Positions 43,334 through 51,857 of a stretch of 64,000 nucleotides of DNA are shown here, in pieces. The stretch is from Paenibacillus luteus (GTDB lineage Bacteria; Bacillota; Bacilli; Paenibacillales; Paenibacillaceae). A model generated the notes under the pieces. That model was not told the DNA's origin and ran no database searches. It worked only from the letters and a program-made list of their open reading frames with translations. The translations under genes and the position numbers were made by a program. Each line of letters starts with the position of its first letter. The first letter of the stretch is position 1. The stretch lies in the NCBI RefSeq assembly GCF_006542765.1, contig NZ_SKCD01000022.1, positions 1 to 64,000 on the forward strand. The letters run 5' to 3'.

Positions 43334-44240
43334 TTGAATCCAGCCTTGCAGACCCTTGGCCTAGCTAAGACGGCGAACGCCATTTTCCCTACCCACCACA
43401 TCCTTCAGTATCTCATCATCGGTTGGCTCCTAGGCTGTGAGCGTCTTTTTCACTTTAAATTTCTACAAGGCGATGCTTTGGTCCGTCATGCGCTAGGCGG
43501 TCGTTTGCCCCTATCACTGTCTGCTGATCAAAGAGTTTCTTCGCTTCGGTGCTTCCCATGAGGAGCTCGCTCCTGCGCTCAGAAAGCTTAATGTGGAGAT
43601 GGTGACTTCCTTGCTACCGGAGTCGCTCATTCTAGATTTGGATTCCACCGTCGATACAGTCTACGGCAACCAAAAGGGTGACGAGGTAGGCTACAACAGC
43701 CATAAGCAAGGACGCAAGAGCTATTATCCCTTGCTCGTGTATGAAGGAGAGTCCAGGATGCTGGTGAATGCCGCACTTCGCGGTCATTCGTAAGATTCAG
43801 CATTACGATCAGGATCAGAGTCACCTTGAATTAGATCTCCTCTGGCAATATGAAGCGGTGGTCACCACCGAGGTGTGGGAAGCCTTGGCTGTATGGCGTT
43901 TCTACAACCAGCGCAGCTGTATGGAAAACTACATCAAGGAGGGCAAGAATTATTTCTCCATTCATCGTATTCCGACCCCGTCCTTTGCTGCCAAAGAGAT
44001 TGATCTGCTGCTCAAAATGTTTGATTACAATCGATTTGAGCGCTTAACGCTTTAATGTTGCGACCCAATTCAACGCTCTTTTACGATCCAGCGGTTTCGG
44101 CGAGAGTTTATTCACTGTACCGGTGTGCTGGTACGAAGTGGTCGCCAGGTCACCTTAAAACTATCAGAATTGTTTCAAAACCAATGGGCGTGGCTTCAAA
44201 TGGAAGTGGTTACCTTGCTGATTTTTTCAAGTCCTTATTC
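43334..44240 (+). mobile_element. IS1380-type transposase relic
   Basis: Three plus-strand frames in order fit one transposase. They are TANAIFPTHHILQYLIIGWL (43370-43430), then LILDLDSTVDTVYGNQKGDE, VGYNSHKQGRKSYYPLLVYE (43630-43745), and finally WRFYNQRSCMENYIKEGKNY (43890-43960). LDLDSTV carries a DDE Asp of the IS1380 family, and MENYIKE carries the Glu region. Frame changes near 43560 and 43790 break it. It is inactive. Confidence 0.7.
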
Positions 44241-44306
44241 TTATGGGCTTTCGTAATTTAGGTTACTTTGCTGTTGATTTCCATTTGTATGTTCTTCTTT
44301 AAAAGT

Positions 44307-44372
44307 ATCACTGTTAATTATAATGCGCTAATTCGTTGGTACATTGTAATTGACAGTGATGTTTTTCTTTGG
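44307..44372. repeat. Palindromic copy F of the cotJC-flank repeat
   Basis: CATTGTAATTGACAGTGAT (44342-44360) matches the flank of cotJC copy D exactly. It faces ATCACTGTTAATTATAATG (44307-44325), its reverse complement with two changes, around a 16-base centre. It looks like two ends abutting head to head. Confidence 0.55.
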
Positions 44373-44579
44373 AAAAGTAAGGCATTTCGATTTTGAATAA
44401 TTCGGTCTTAACTCCTTTTGAATATGAGTGGCAACTCAACAACCAAAATCTCGTCTCAAGCTTATGTTACAACTTATCGATTCAAAGTCTTTGATATCTC
44501 AACATAATACAAGATCGTTTAACTATCGTTTCCCGTCAGGATTCCTGTAGAGCGTTAATTTTGCGCTTTGCACAAAAAC

Positions 44580-44645
44580 GAGCGCCTCCAGTAAGATGGG
44601 GTAGTCACGGGTCATAGCCCTTTAGCCATCTTAAGGAGGTCGCTC
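44580..44645 (+). promoter_or_regulatory. Leader hairpin covering the transposase Shine-Dalgarno
   Basis: GAGCG-CCTCC (44580-44589) pairs with GGAGG-T-CGCTC (44635-44645), and AAGATGG (44593-44599) pairs with CCATCTT (44626-44632). Inside, GGGTCATAGCCC forms a small hairpin. The Shine-Dalgarno AAGGAGG (44633-44639) of the IS110 transposase is buried in the stem. Confidence 0.6.
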
Positions 44646-44649
44646 TATC

Positions 44650-45920
44650 TTGAAGTTTAAAGCTCAAACCAAACAAAATCAACTGCTCGAACGTATTTCA
44701 ACTCAGCACCTTGTCGTCGGTATCGACATCGCCCAACAAACCCACGTAGCGCGGCCGTCAACTTCCGTGGCATTCTGCTAGGCACTCCGCTTCACTTCTC
44801 CAACGACGACACCGGCTTCGGCCTATTGTTACAGTGGATGAGAGGTTTGCAGGAAACGCACCAACTAAACGACACCATCATCGGCATGGAACCCACCGGC
44901 CACTACTGGCTCGGCCTTGCTGCTTGGCTCAAAGACCGCAAACTCGAGGTTGTCTTGGTGAATCCTCATCTCGTCAAAAAGAACAAGGAAAACCGCGACA
45001 ATACTCCATCTAAAAGCGACATCAAAGATGCCTTTGTAATCGCCGATATGGTGAAAAACGGCTCCTACACCTTCATCAAAGAAACCAGTGAAGTGTTCAT
45101 GGAACTGCGCGTTCTCATGGCGAACCGGGAGACCATTGTCCATCGTCTCGTCAGCGTCAAGAACCAGATCCACCGCTGGGTTGACATTGTGTTCCCTGAG
45201 CTGCGGCAGGTATACAAGCATCTCATTGGCTCCGGATCGCTTGCTACACTGCGTCTCTTTCCTACGCCCGCCGATCTTCAAAAACTCACCGTTTGCCAGG
45301 TAATCGACGGCTGGAAAACGGTCATGAAGCGCCACAGCGGTGAACGAAGAGCTGGCGAACTTCTGGCTCTAGCAGCACGCTCAGTCGGCGCCAAGCATGC
45401 CGAGAGAGCCTACAAACTTCATCTGCAACAGCTGCTCGCCGAATACGATCTAGCTAAGGAGCAACTGCAGGTCATCGAGGATGAAGTCGCGGCTGCACTG
45501 GTCCGGATTCCACAAGCCGAGCCGCTGCTAGCCATTAAGGGTATGAGTATCCTGTCAGTCGCCGGCATTCTCGGTGAAGCTGGGGATCTCAGTGGCTATG
45601 CACATGGTAACGCGTTGCTACGGCATGCCGGCCTTAACCTGGCTGAAGCGAGTTCAGGCAAATGGAAGGGCCAGATGTCCATCAGCAAACGTGGCCGACC
45701 AAGGCTTCGACACGCTCTTTTCATGGCAACCATGGCCCTCATCATGAACGATGTATCGTTTAAACGACAGCACGAATTGAATGTTAAGATGAAAAACATG
45801 AAGCCTATGCGTTCCGTGATGAAGCTTTGCGGCAAGTTGGCTCGCCTCCTAGTTGCTATGGCACATAGCGGCGAAGCTTATGAACCGGATCGAGCTCATT
45901 CTATGAAACAAACTGCTTAG
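44650..45920 (+). mobile_element. IS110-family transposase gene, frameshifted
   Basis: The ~423-codon transposase starts at TTG 44650, ten bases after AAGGAGG. The N-terminal DEDD domain begins HLVVGIDIAQQTHVA. Near 44752 one base is missing: the +1 frame resumes VNFRGILLGTPLHFSNDDTG and runs to the stop. The C-terminal Transposase_20 part reads LLAIKGMSILSVAGILGEAG, then HAGLNLAEASSGKWKGQMSI. Family members recombine dsDNA guided by a structured non-coding RNA from the element. With the frameshift the protein is probably not made unless slippage occurs. Confidence 0.8.
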
Positions 45921-45946
45921 CCGCTTCTCAGTTAGCACGAAAATTG

Positions 45947-46190
45947 GCTTATTCGCAGGATCTCAAGACTGCACGGAGTACCGGATTGCATTGAGCAAAA
46001 GGGCACAGACCCGTACCGTTAGGATAACCGGCCTCCGGAAGTACGTGGAGAAGCGTGCAACAGAACAGTAAAAAAGGAGCGAAAACTCGCCTCTTCTGTT
46101 CCCGCATGCGCTTCCATTGCCGAATTTGACGGTACACCCCTCTTCTATCCGAATAGCGATTTATCTATTGGAGAGATCCTGCGAATAAGC
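45947..46190. repeat. 18-bp perfect inverted repeat enclosing a 208-base segment
   Basis: GCTTATTCGCAGGATCTC (45947-45964) and GAGATCCTGCGAATAAGC (46173-46190) are exact reverse complements. The enclosed segment shows further imperfect pairing (GAAGCGTGC and GAACAG against CTGTTC and GCGCTTCC). It begins 27 bases after the IS110 stop codon. It may be the structured 3' end of the element or a separate MITE-like unit. Confidence 0.55.
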
Positions 46191-46230
46191 GAGCATTCGT
46201 GAGAAAACTACATTTTACCGAGGGAGCGTA
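46151..46230. repeat. Direct repeat, left copy (flanks the AlkZ/YcaQ-like gene)
   Basis: About 80 bases starting GAATAGCGATTTATCTATTG closely match 48218-48295 in the same orientation. Both contain GCGAATAA-xCGAGCATTCG and end near CGAGGGAGC. It includes the right arm of the 18-bp inverted repeat. Confidence 0.7.
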
Positions 46231-46320
46231 ACGAGGCAACCGATCAAGGTAAAGGGCAAAAGTTGAAGATTCGGCAACGAATTAAACAACTTTATTATCT
46301 ATATACAAATACAGGAAATA

Positions 46321-47514
46321 TCAGTTCATAGAATCTGCCGAAATCGTCTCACACCCGTTGAATAACGCAAACTTTTGGAAACAACTGTTCAAGGCTGTTC
46401 GCAATTGTGTTGTTTGCTTCACACCGTTCTCGTACCAGATGTTTTTAACAACGAGAGTTCCAGTTTTTCGCTCCGCAATGATCTCGGCTCGCCCAATGAA
46501 GCTCTCTCCATATAATAAAGGCAGTACATAATAGCCGAATTTTCGTTTGATTGCAGGAGTGTAAATCTCCCAGGTGTAATCGAAGTCAAACAATTCGTTG
46601 ATAAGTTTTCTGTCCCATATGAAATTATCTAGCGGGGCAATAAGCTCGCAACGCAATTTCGGCTCCTGATTTTGCAGAACGGCTTCAATAAGCGGTAAAT
46701 CCTCCGCGAGGCAGTACAGCATATCCTTCATTTGTTCCACGGCAACAGCAACAATGCAAGCTTCATGTAATAGCTGGCGGAAAACCTCGTTACGCTGTGC
46801 TGCTTTCAACCCCCATATATTCAGCCATGCATCTGACGCACGATTCCATAAGAGACCAACAGAGCTAATTCGACGAAGTACCCGCCACTTATGATGCTCA
46901 AGCTCATCCTCCAACGGCTCTGATGCATTCAGCAGATTTGGCTGTATGTACTTCTTGGAGATATCGTAATATTTACGCGTTCCTTTTTTATGATGGATAA
47001 TCAACTCACCCGTCGAATACATCTGTTCCAGCACCGATCGAGATGAATTGTTTCCACCGCTCCAATGGATGACCGATTGCCAAGAGAAATCTCCATCCAA
47101 TTTTAAATCATTCGAACTTAGCGCACCGTGATTTTGGATATGAGCCCGTACTTGCGCTGTCAACGCTTCCATTTCGGGATAGCGTTCGGCATGTTGCCTT
47201 GCGGCTTGCCTGTATCGCTCAAAATACGGCCAGTCCTCGACAGGGATAATGGCCAGGTTCTTGTCGGGATAATCGACAAGGCTTCTATCCTCATAAAGCA
47301 ACTCGGCGAGCATTCCCTTAGTAAATCCCTTAATTCGCGACTGTAGCACCAATTCTGCGTTTTTTCCGCAAACATCGATGGGGTCGTATTGAATACAGTT
47401 GACCTGCCGAGCAAAATCCAATACGCCCTGCTTCCCACTAAATTTATATTTGCCCAAAAGCCCATGCTTCAACAACAGAAATTGCCGTGCCTGGCGGTTT
47501 GTTAATTGAATCAT
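46321..47514 (-). CDS. AlkZ/YcaQ-like winged-helix DNA glycosylase family protein
   Basis: The 397-residue protein belongs to the HTH_42 (winged helix, AlkZ/YcaQ) family. Members remove bulky alkylated or crosslinked bases or protect against genotoxic antibiotics. The catalytic QxD motif is present as CIQYDPIDV (Q42, D44). The C-terminal APLDNFIWDRKLINELFDFD, TPAIKRKFGYYVLPLLYG and FIGRAEI blocks are characteristic. I prefer ATG 47514. A GTG four codons upstream is possible. It stands alone between direct repeats (46151-46230 and 48218-48295), suggesting a laterally gained gene. Confidence 0.8.
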   Translation of the reverse strand: MIQLTNRQARQFLLLKHGLLGKYKFSGKQGVLDFARQVNCIQYDPIDVCGKNAELVLQSRIKGFTKGMLAELLYEDRSLVDYPDKNLAIIPVEDWPYFERYRQAARQHAERYPEMEALTAQVRAHIQNHGALSSNDLKLDGDFSWQSVIHWSGGNNSSRSVLEQMYSTGELIIHHKKGTRKYYDISKKYIQPNLLNASEPLEDELEHHKWRVLRRISSVGLLWNRASDAWLNIWGLKAAQRNEVFRQLLHEACIVAVAVEQMKDMLYCLAEDLPLIEAVLQNQEPKLRCELIAPLDNFIWDRKLINELFDFDYTWEIYTPAIKRKFGYYVLPLLYGESFIGRAEIIAERKTGTLVVKNIWYENGVKQTTQLRTALNSCFQKFALFNGCETISADSMN

Positions 47515-47671
47515 GTTTGTTCGCACCTACCTCTAGTTTAGTTTTTTATTATATTACAGTGGAGGCTGGAGGAAAAAAAAGAAGACGTGGAGGAAAATTC
47601 ATTTCACGTACTCGCTGAGAATGTTTCTTGTACTTTTTATCGGCTGGCTTGAGTCCAATGTAATATCGAAC

Positions 47672-48000
47672 TCAAACCAACCAATCAGCCGTATAATCCT
47701 CATCAGATAGCTTGGCTACCTCTACCTTGACTGCCTCTGCTGCTTTTTCGTAAGTTGCTACAATATCTTTTGCTGTCGCTGGAGCTGGTTCATCTTGACC
47801 AATCATAGGTACAGTTAAACCTGCTAAATGACTAAAATAACCTGTTGTTTCTACTAAATGCAGCCTAACCAACCTAGTGTACTATGATCTTCCAAAATAC
47901 ATTGTCCTAATTTGTCATCGGTTACGGCTTGTAATACTTGCAATGTCCCTTTCACAGCAACTGCCTATTCCTTTGAAAAATCATCCAGTTGTCGATACAT
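47672..48000 (-). pseudogene. DinB family relic
   Basis: From ATG 48000 the frame reads MYRQLDDFSKE, a stop, then VAVKGTLQVLQAVTDDKLGQ and LEDHSTLGWL. A frame change follows and the relic continues HLVETTGYFSHLAGL to KLSDEDYTADWLV at 47675. Together this is the DinB/YfiT-like four-helix fold, with helix-1 and helix-2 metal-site regions. One stop and one frameshift inactivate it. Confidence 0.55.
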
Positions 48001-48313
48001 CCAAACTACTCCTCTATCATTCACTACTCTTTTATCATACAAAATATTTGCTCAAAAGAAAAGGGAAACGAGAACATTTGTTCTTAATTAAATGAGCGTA
48101 CAAAAAACTCTATATTCGCCAAACTTGAGAATACCGCCAAACAGGTTAGCGAGGTATACAGATGCACGATCTGAGTGTTCATCGGAAGTTGGAAATACTT
48201 TTCACTACTCTTCAATCAGAATAACGATTTATCTATTGGAGAAATCCTGCGAATAAACGAGCATTCGCGAGAAAAATGTATTGTACCGAGGGAGCTTAAT
48301 AACATAAGTAGGC
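48001..48313. other. Gene-free region with direct repeat
   Basis: No gene is supported. The stretch 48218-48295 is the right copy of the ~80-base direct repeat. The rest is AT-rich sequence without recognised structure. Confidence 0.35.
48218..48295. repeat. Direct repeat, right copy (abuts cotJC copy D)
   Basis: GAATAACGATTTATCTATTG and the following ~58 bases match 46151-46230. GCGAAT-AAACGAGC-ATTCGC here is a perfect 6-bp hairpin. It ends 18 bases before the cotJC copy D terminator. Confidence 0.7.
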
Positions 48314-48739
48314 AAAAAAAACCTCCCCGCAGCACCCAACCCTGCAGAGAGATTCCCTCTAATAAAAGATCTTCTCATCCCGTTTTTCCTTAAGTATTTC
48401 CACCGCTTCCCGAAACCGCAGCGAATGCACGATCTCGCGCTCCCGCAGGAACTTCAAGCTGTCCTGCAAATCCACGTCATCTGTCAGGTCAATCAGCCAC
48501 TGATAAGTAGCGCGAGCTTTCTCCTCCGCTGCAATATCCTCATACAGATCCGCAATGGGATCGCCTTTGGCCTGAATATAGGCAGCCGTCCACGGAACGC
48601 CGCCAGCGTTCTCATAGAACAAAGCACTGTCGTGGGCGACGTAATGTGCGCCAAGCCCGGCTTTTTTTAATTGCTCCAGCGTCGCATCCTTTGTCAGCTT
48701 GTAGATCATGGTGGCGATCATCTCTAGGTGAGCAAATTC
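48314..48739 (-). pseudogene. cotJC: cotJC fragment, copy D, longest
   Basis: This copy starts in frame at EFAHLEMIATMIYKLTKDAT and runs intact to EILKEKRDEKIFY, about 127 codons of a normal ~190. It keeps the ligand blocks EFAHLE, EDIAAEE and REREIVHS but lacks the first ~60 residues with the first ligand Glu, and has no proper upstream start. The common terminator hairpin is at about 48322-48352 with three extra bases in its loop. The 5' flank (48740-48775) is the repeat found also at 21150-21178 and 44330-44360. Confidence 0.75.
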
Positions 48740-48800
48740 GTTGGTACATTGTAATTGACAGTGATGATTTTCCTATATACATTATGGCTTTTCGATTCTC
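48740..48800. repeat. 5' flank repeat of cotJC copy D
   Basis: TGGTACATTGTAATTGACAG and neighbours match 44336-44360 exactly and 21150-21178 with a few changes. Similarity to the 44.3-kb copy extends weakly to TTTCGATT near 48790. Confidence 0.6.
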
Positions 48801-48912
48801 ATTTTATTTATTTTAAATAATAATTTTAAAGAAACAGTGCGATACCACACACCAAGAATATCAAAACAGTTAGACTCGTTAAATTTATAAAAAGGATTTG
48901 TGTCTTTAACGA

Positions 48913-48948
48913 AAAAAAGTTGATCGAACAACGCTGATCAACTTTTTT
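48913..48948 (-). terminator. Terminator of the second carbohydrate cluster
   Basis: AAAAAAGTTGATC and GATCAACTTTTTT form a perfect stem with a 10-base loop 24 bases after the SDR stop codon. Confidence 0.75.
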
Positions 48949-48971
48949 CATTTAATACTTCTCAATTGAAT

Positions 48972-50003
48972 CTAGAGTGTCAAACCACCGTCTGCTAATA
49001 CAATAGAGCCAGTCATATAACTGGAAGCATCTGAAGCCAGAAACGCAACAATCTCTGCCAACTCTTCTGGCTCAGCAAAACGTCCAATTCTCATATTAGG
49101 AAACTCTTCAGGTTTGTATCCACTCTCTTCCAATTCTTGTGGTACAGCGGCTGTCATACTGGTCGCAACCCCACCAGGGCAGATTGCATTTACCCGAATC
49201 CCTTTTCTTACATATTCAATTGCAGCGGCTTTTGTCAAACCAGCTACCCCATGCTTACTGGCGGTATAAGACGCAAGACTATGCTCAGCCCGGATCGCTG
49301 TGGTAGATGCTGTATTGATAATATTTCCGTACCCTTGTCTATCCATCACTTGAAGAACATACTTCATGCCTAAGAATATTCCTTTGAGATTGACATCAAT
49401 TACCCGACTGAATTCTTCCTCGGAGATGTCTTGAAAACGCTGAAATCTTTGCATGATTCCGGCATTATTGAATAGAACATCAATCTTCCCATAGGTGTCT
49501 ACGGTCTTTTGCACATAATATTTCACATCCACACTTTTAGATACATCTGCCTGTACAAAAAATCCCTCTCCGCCGAAACTTTTGACGAGATCAAGCGTTT
49601 CTCGACCCGACTTTTCATTAAAATCAACAAGAACTACTTTCCCGCCTCGAGCTGCAAGCTTAATACTACTGGCTCTTCCGATTCCACTACCTGCTCCTGT
49701 AATGATGATCACTTTTCCTGCATGAGTAAGAGGTCTAGACTCAGAGTTTGAGACTTCATTTTTAGTTATAGCAGTATTAGTCTCGAAAGAAATCGTCGAT
49801 AAATCGAGTTTTAGTGAGTCAAGTACGTTTGAAGAAATGTTCACCTGAGGTAAAGCTGATAATTGATTTAATGTAAAATTAGACGCCATTTTAAAAAGTG
49901 GTTCATTCACATACTCTGGCAAATACCTCGTCAGAATTTTATATGCTTCCTCATTTTCCAGCAACTGACCAATTTTAATGTTTTCGTTATAGACCAAAGT
50001 CAA
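48972..50003 (-). CDS. SDR-family oxidoreductase with N-terminal extension
   Basis: The 343-residue protein has an ~85-residue N-terminal helical domain (IGQLLENEEAYKILTRYLPE, then KMASNFTLNQLSALPQVNIS), followed by a complete classical short-chain dehydrogenase: TGAGSGIGRAS (cofactor), NNAGI, active-site S and YTASKHG, and C-terminal YMTGSIVLADGG. The reaction is NAD(P)-dependent oxidation/reduction of an unknown alcohol or ketone. The extension resembles a small domain seen fused to glycosidases or esterases in related bacteria, but I cannot name it. It is the last gene before the terminator at 48913-48948, after the MFS gene. Confidence 0.8.
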   Translation of the reverse strand: MTLVYNENIKIGQLLENEEAYKILTRYLPEYVNEPLFKMASNFTLNQLSALPQVNISSNVLDSLKLDLSTISFETNTAITKNEVSNSESRPLTHAGKVIIITGAGSGIGRASSIKLAARGGKVVLVDFNEKSGRETLDLVKSFGGEGFFVQADVSKSVDVKYYVQKTVDTYGKIDVLFNNAGIMQRFQRFQDISEEEFSRVIDVNLKGIFLGMKYVLQVMDRQGYGNIINTASTTAIRAEHSLASYTASKHGVAGLTKAAAIEYVRKGIRVNAICPGGVATSMTAAVPQELEESGYKPEEFPNMRIGRFAEPEELAEIVAFLASDASSYMTGSIVLADGGLTL

Positions 50004-50154
50004 GTCAACTCCTCGAAAAATTTTGTAGAACGTCTGGTGAGTCCTCTTTACTCAGTAACTCTATACCATGATTCTTTTTGAAGATAATATATTTATTACT
50101 TTGCTCTTTACAGGATAATAAACAAAAACACAAACAAATGGATTAATGACAAAT

Positions 50155-51669
50155 TTAATGTGATAAGAATCGCTCATTCTCTATCTCACTTACAGGAGGA
50201 ATTGAACGCTTTAGAAACATTACAGCTAAGAATAAGGCGATAATTACTAAAGCGAATGCAAGTAGGAATGCATGTTTCATGCCTTCAGTCATCGCGAATA
50301 CTTCCAAATTCAATATCGTCATCGTTCCCGTGTTCTTAACCAAAAAATTATTGGAGCTTGTTGTCATGACTGTCACGAGCAACGCCATGCCTATAGCGCC
50401 TCCAACCTGCTGGAGTGTACCACTTATTGCTGTACCATGTGGATACAGCGATTTTGGCAATTCATTTAGCCCATTCGTCATTACTGGCATCATCAGCATG
50501 GAAATACCCAGCATGAACAAGGCATTTAAAGTAGTCACCATCGAATAGGCGGTCGACACCGTCATGAATGCAAACCCTAATAAGGTGGAGGCCATCAGAG
50601 TGAGTCCAATAAGCACAAGCCATTTAGCTCCGAATTTATCGAACAATCTACCTGTAACAGGTGACATGATTCCCATAATAATCCCACCTGGTAGCATAAC
50701 TAAACCAGCCTTTAGTGAGGTGTATCCAAAGGCGTTCTGAAGGAAAATAGGGACCAGCATCATGCTTGCGAATAACGCCATATTTACAATCGCCGAGATA
50801 ATGACCGATATCCTATATATTCGGTATTGAAATGCTCTTAAATCTAACATAGGTTCTTTCATAGTTAATTGCCGCCAACAAAATATTCCAAGAGCTATAC
50901 AACCAGTTACAATTGAAAAGATAGTCATGGGCTCAGTCCAACCCCCATGTCCTTCCCCTGCGCTACTAAATCCGTAAACCACCCCTCCAAAACCCAGAGT
51001 TGAAAGCAGTATCGACAATAAATCGAACTTATGGTTACGTGATTCCGTTATATTTTTCAAACTGAAATAAGCAAATATGATTATGGCTATTGCAATTGGT
51101 AATATACTGTAGAACAGCACTCTCCAGTTGTAATGTGTGACAATAAAACCAGATAACGTAGGACCGATTGCGGGAGCGAAGGTAATAACAATACCGATCG
51201 TCCCCATGGCTGTTCCCCGTTTATGATGGGGGACAAGCGCTAGCACGACATTTGTCAATAATGGAAATAACAATCCTGTCCCCGCTGCTTGAATTAACCT
51301 ACCGACAAATAGAACAACAAAACTCGGAGCAATCGCCGCCACGAGAGTACCTGTAGTAAACACCACCATCGCCGAAAGAAACAAGTCTCTTGTGGTAAAC
51401 CTTTTTATTAAAAAGGCGGTAGCCGGAATAAGCACTCCTATTACCAGCAAATATCCTGTACTCAACCACTGTGCAGTATTGGCCGTAATACCCAGATCAT
51501 TCATTATCGGTGTCAACGCTACATTCAACAGCGTTTCGTTCATAATGGCTACAAATACTCCGAGAATCATAACAATTACAATTAATCCATTTCTTTTGCC
51601 ACCGAATATTCCCTCATGCTTCACTTGATGGTTCGTCTCAATCTCGGACTTGAGTTTTGCAACTTCCAT
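50155..51669 (-). CDS. MFS transporter, DHA2 (EmrB/QacA) family
   Basis: The 504-residue integral membrane protein has about 14 hydrophobic helices. The N-terminal motif NETLLNVALTPIMNDLGITA and WLSTGYLLVIGVLIP are typical of DHA2 drug:H+ antiporters. Motif A region LIKRFTTRDLF and motif C GPTLSGFI are present. It probably exports a toxic compound such as an aglycone released by the neighbouring glycosidases. Substrate unknown. It sits between the rhamnosidase and the SDR gene on the same strand. Confidence 0.85.
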   Translation of the reverse strand: MEVAKLKSEIETNHQVKHEGIFGGKRNGLIVIVMILGVFVAIMNETLLNVALTPIMNDLGITANTAQWLSTGYLLVIGVLIPATAFLIKRFTTRDLFLSAMVVFTTGTLVAAIAPSFVVLFVGRLIQAAGTGLLFPLLTNVVLALVPHHKRGTAMGTIGIVITFAPAIGPTLSGFIVTHYNWRVLFYSILPIAIAIIIFAYFSLKNITESRNHKFDLLSILLSTLGFGGVVYGFSSAGEGHGGWTEPMTIFSIVTGCIALGIFCWRQLTMKEPMLDLRAFQYRIYRISVIISAIVNMALFASMMLVPIFLQNAFGYTSLKAGLVMLPGGIIMGIMSPVTGRLFDKFGAKWLVLIGLTLMASTLLGFAFMTVSTAYSMVTTLNALFMLGISMLMMPVMTNGLNELPKSLYPHGTAISGTLQQVGGAIGMALLVTVMTTSSNNFLVKNTGTMTILNLEVFAMTEGMKHAFLLAFALVIIALFLAVMFLKRSIPPVSEIENERFLSH

Positions 51670-51857
51670 TTACTCCAACTCCTAACTATCTCTAAAAAAA
51701 TTTCTGAGTTTTTCTGATAATGAACAAAACCCCCTCAGAACGACTTATCTATTCTTTTATAGTTCCAATATCCTGCCGCCAGCAGTCCTATCACAATCTA
51801 ACTAGAATTCAATGCTTGGAACTTCGTCTGTATCAGTTCCTGATAACTATTTTTGTA

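Noticed and set aside
45949-46137. 62-codon minus-strand frame behind the IS110 gene
   Set aside because: It lies inside the inverted-repeat structured segment and has no ribosome-binding site.
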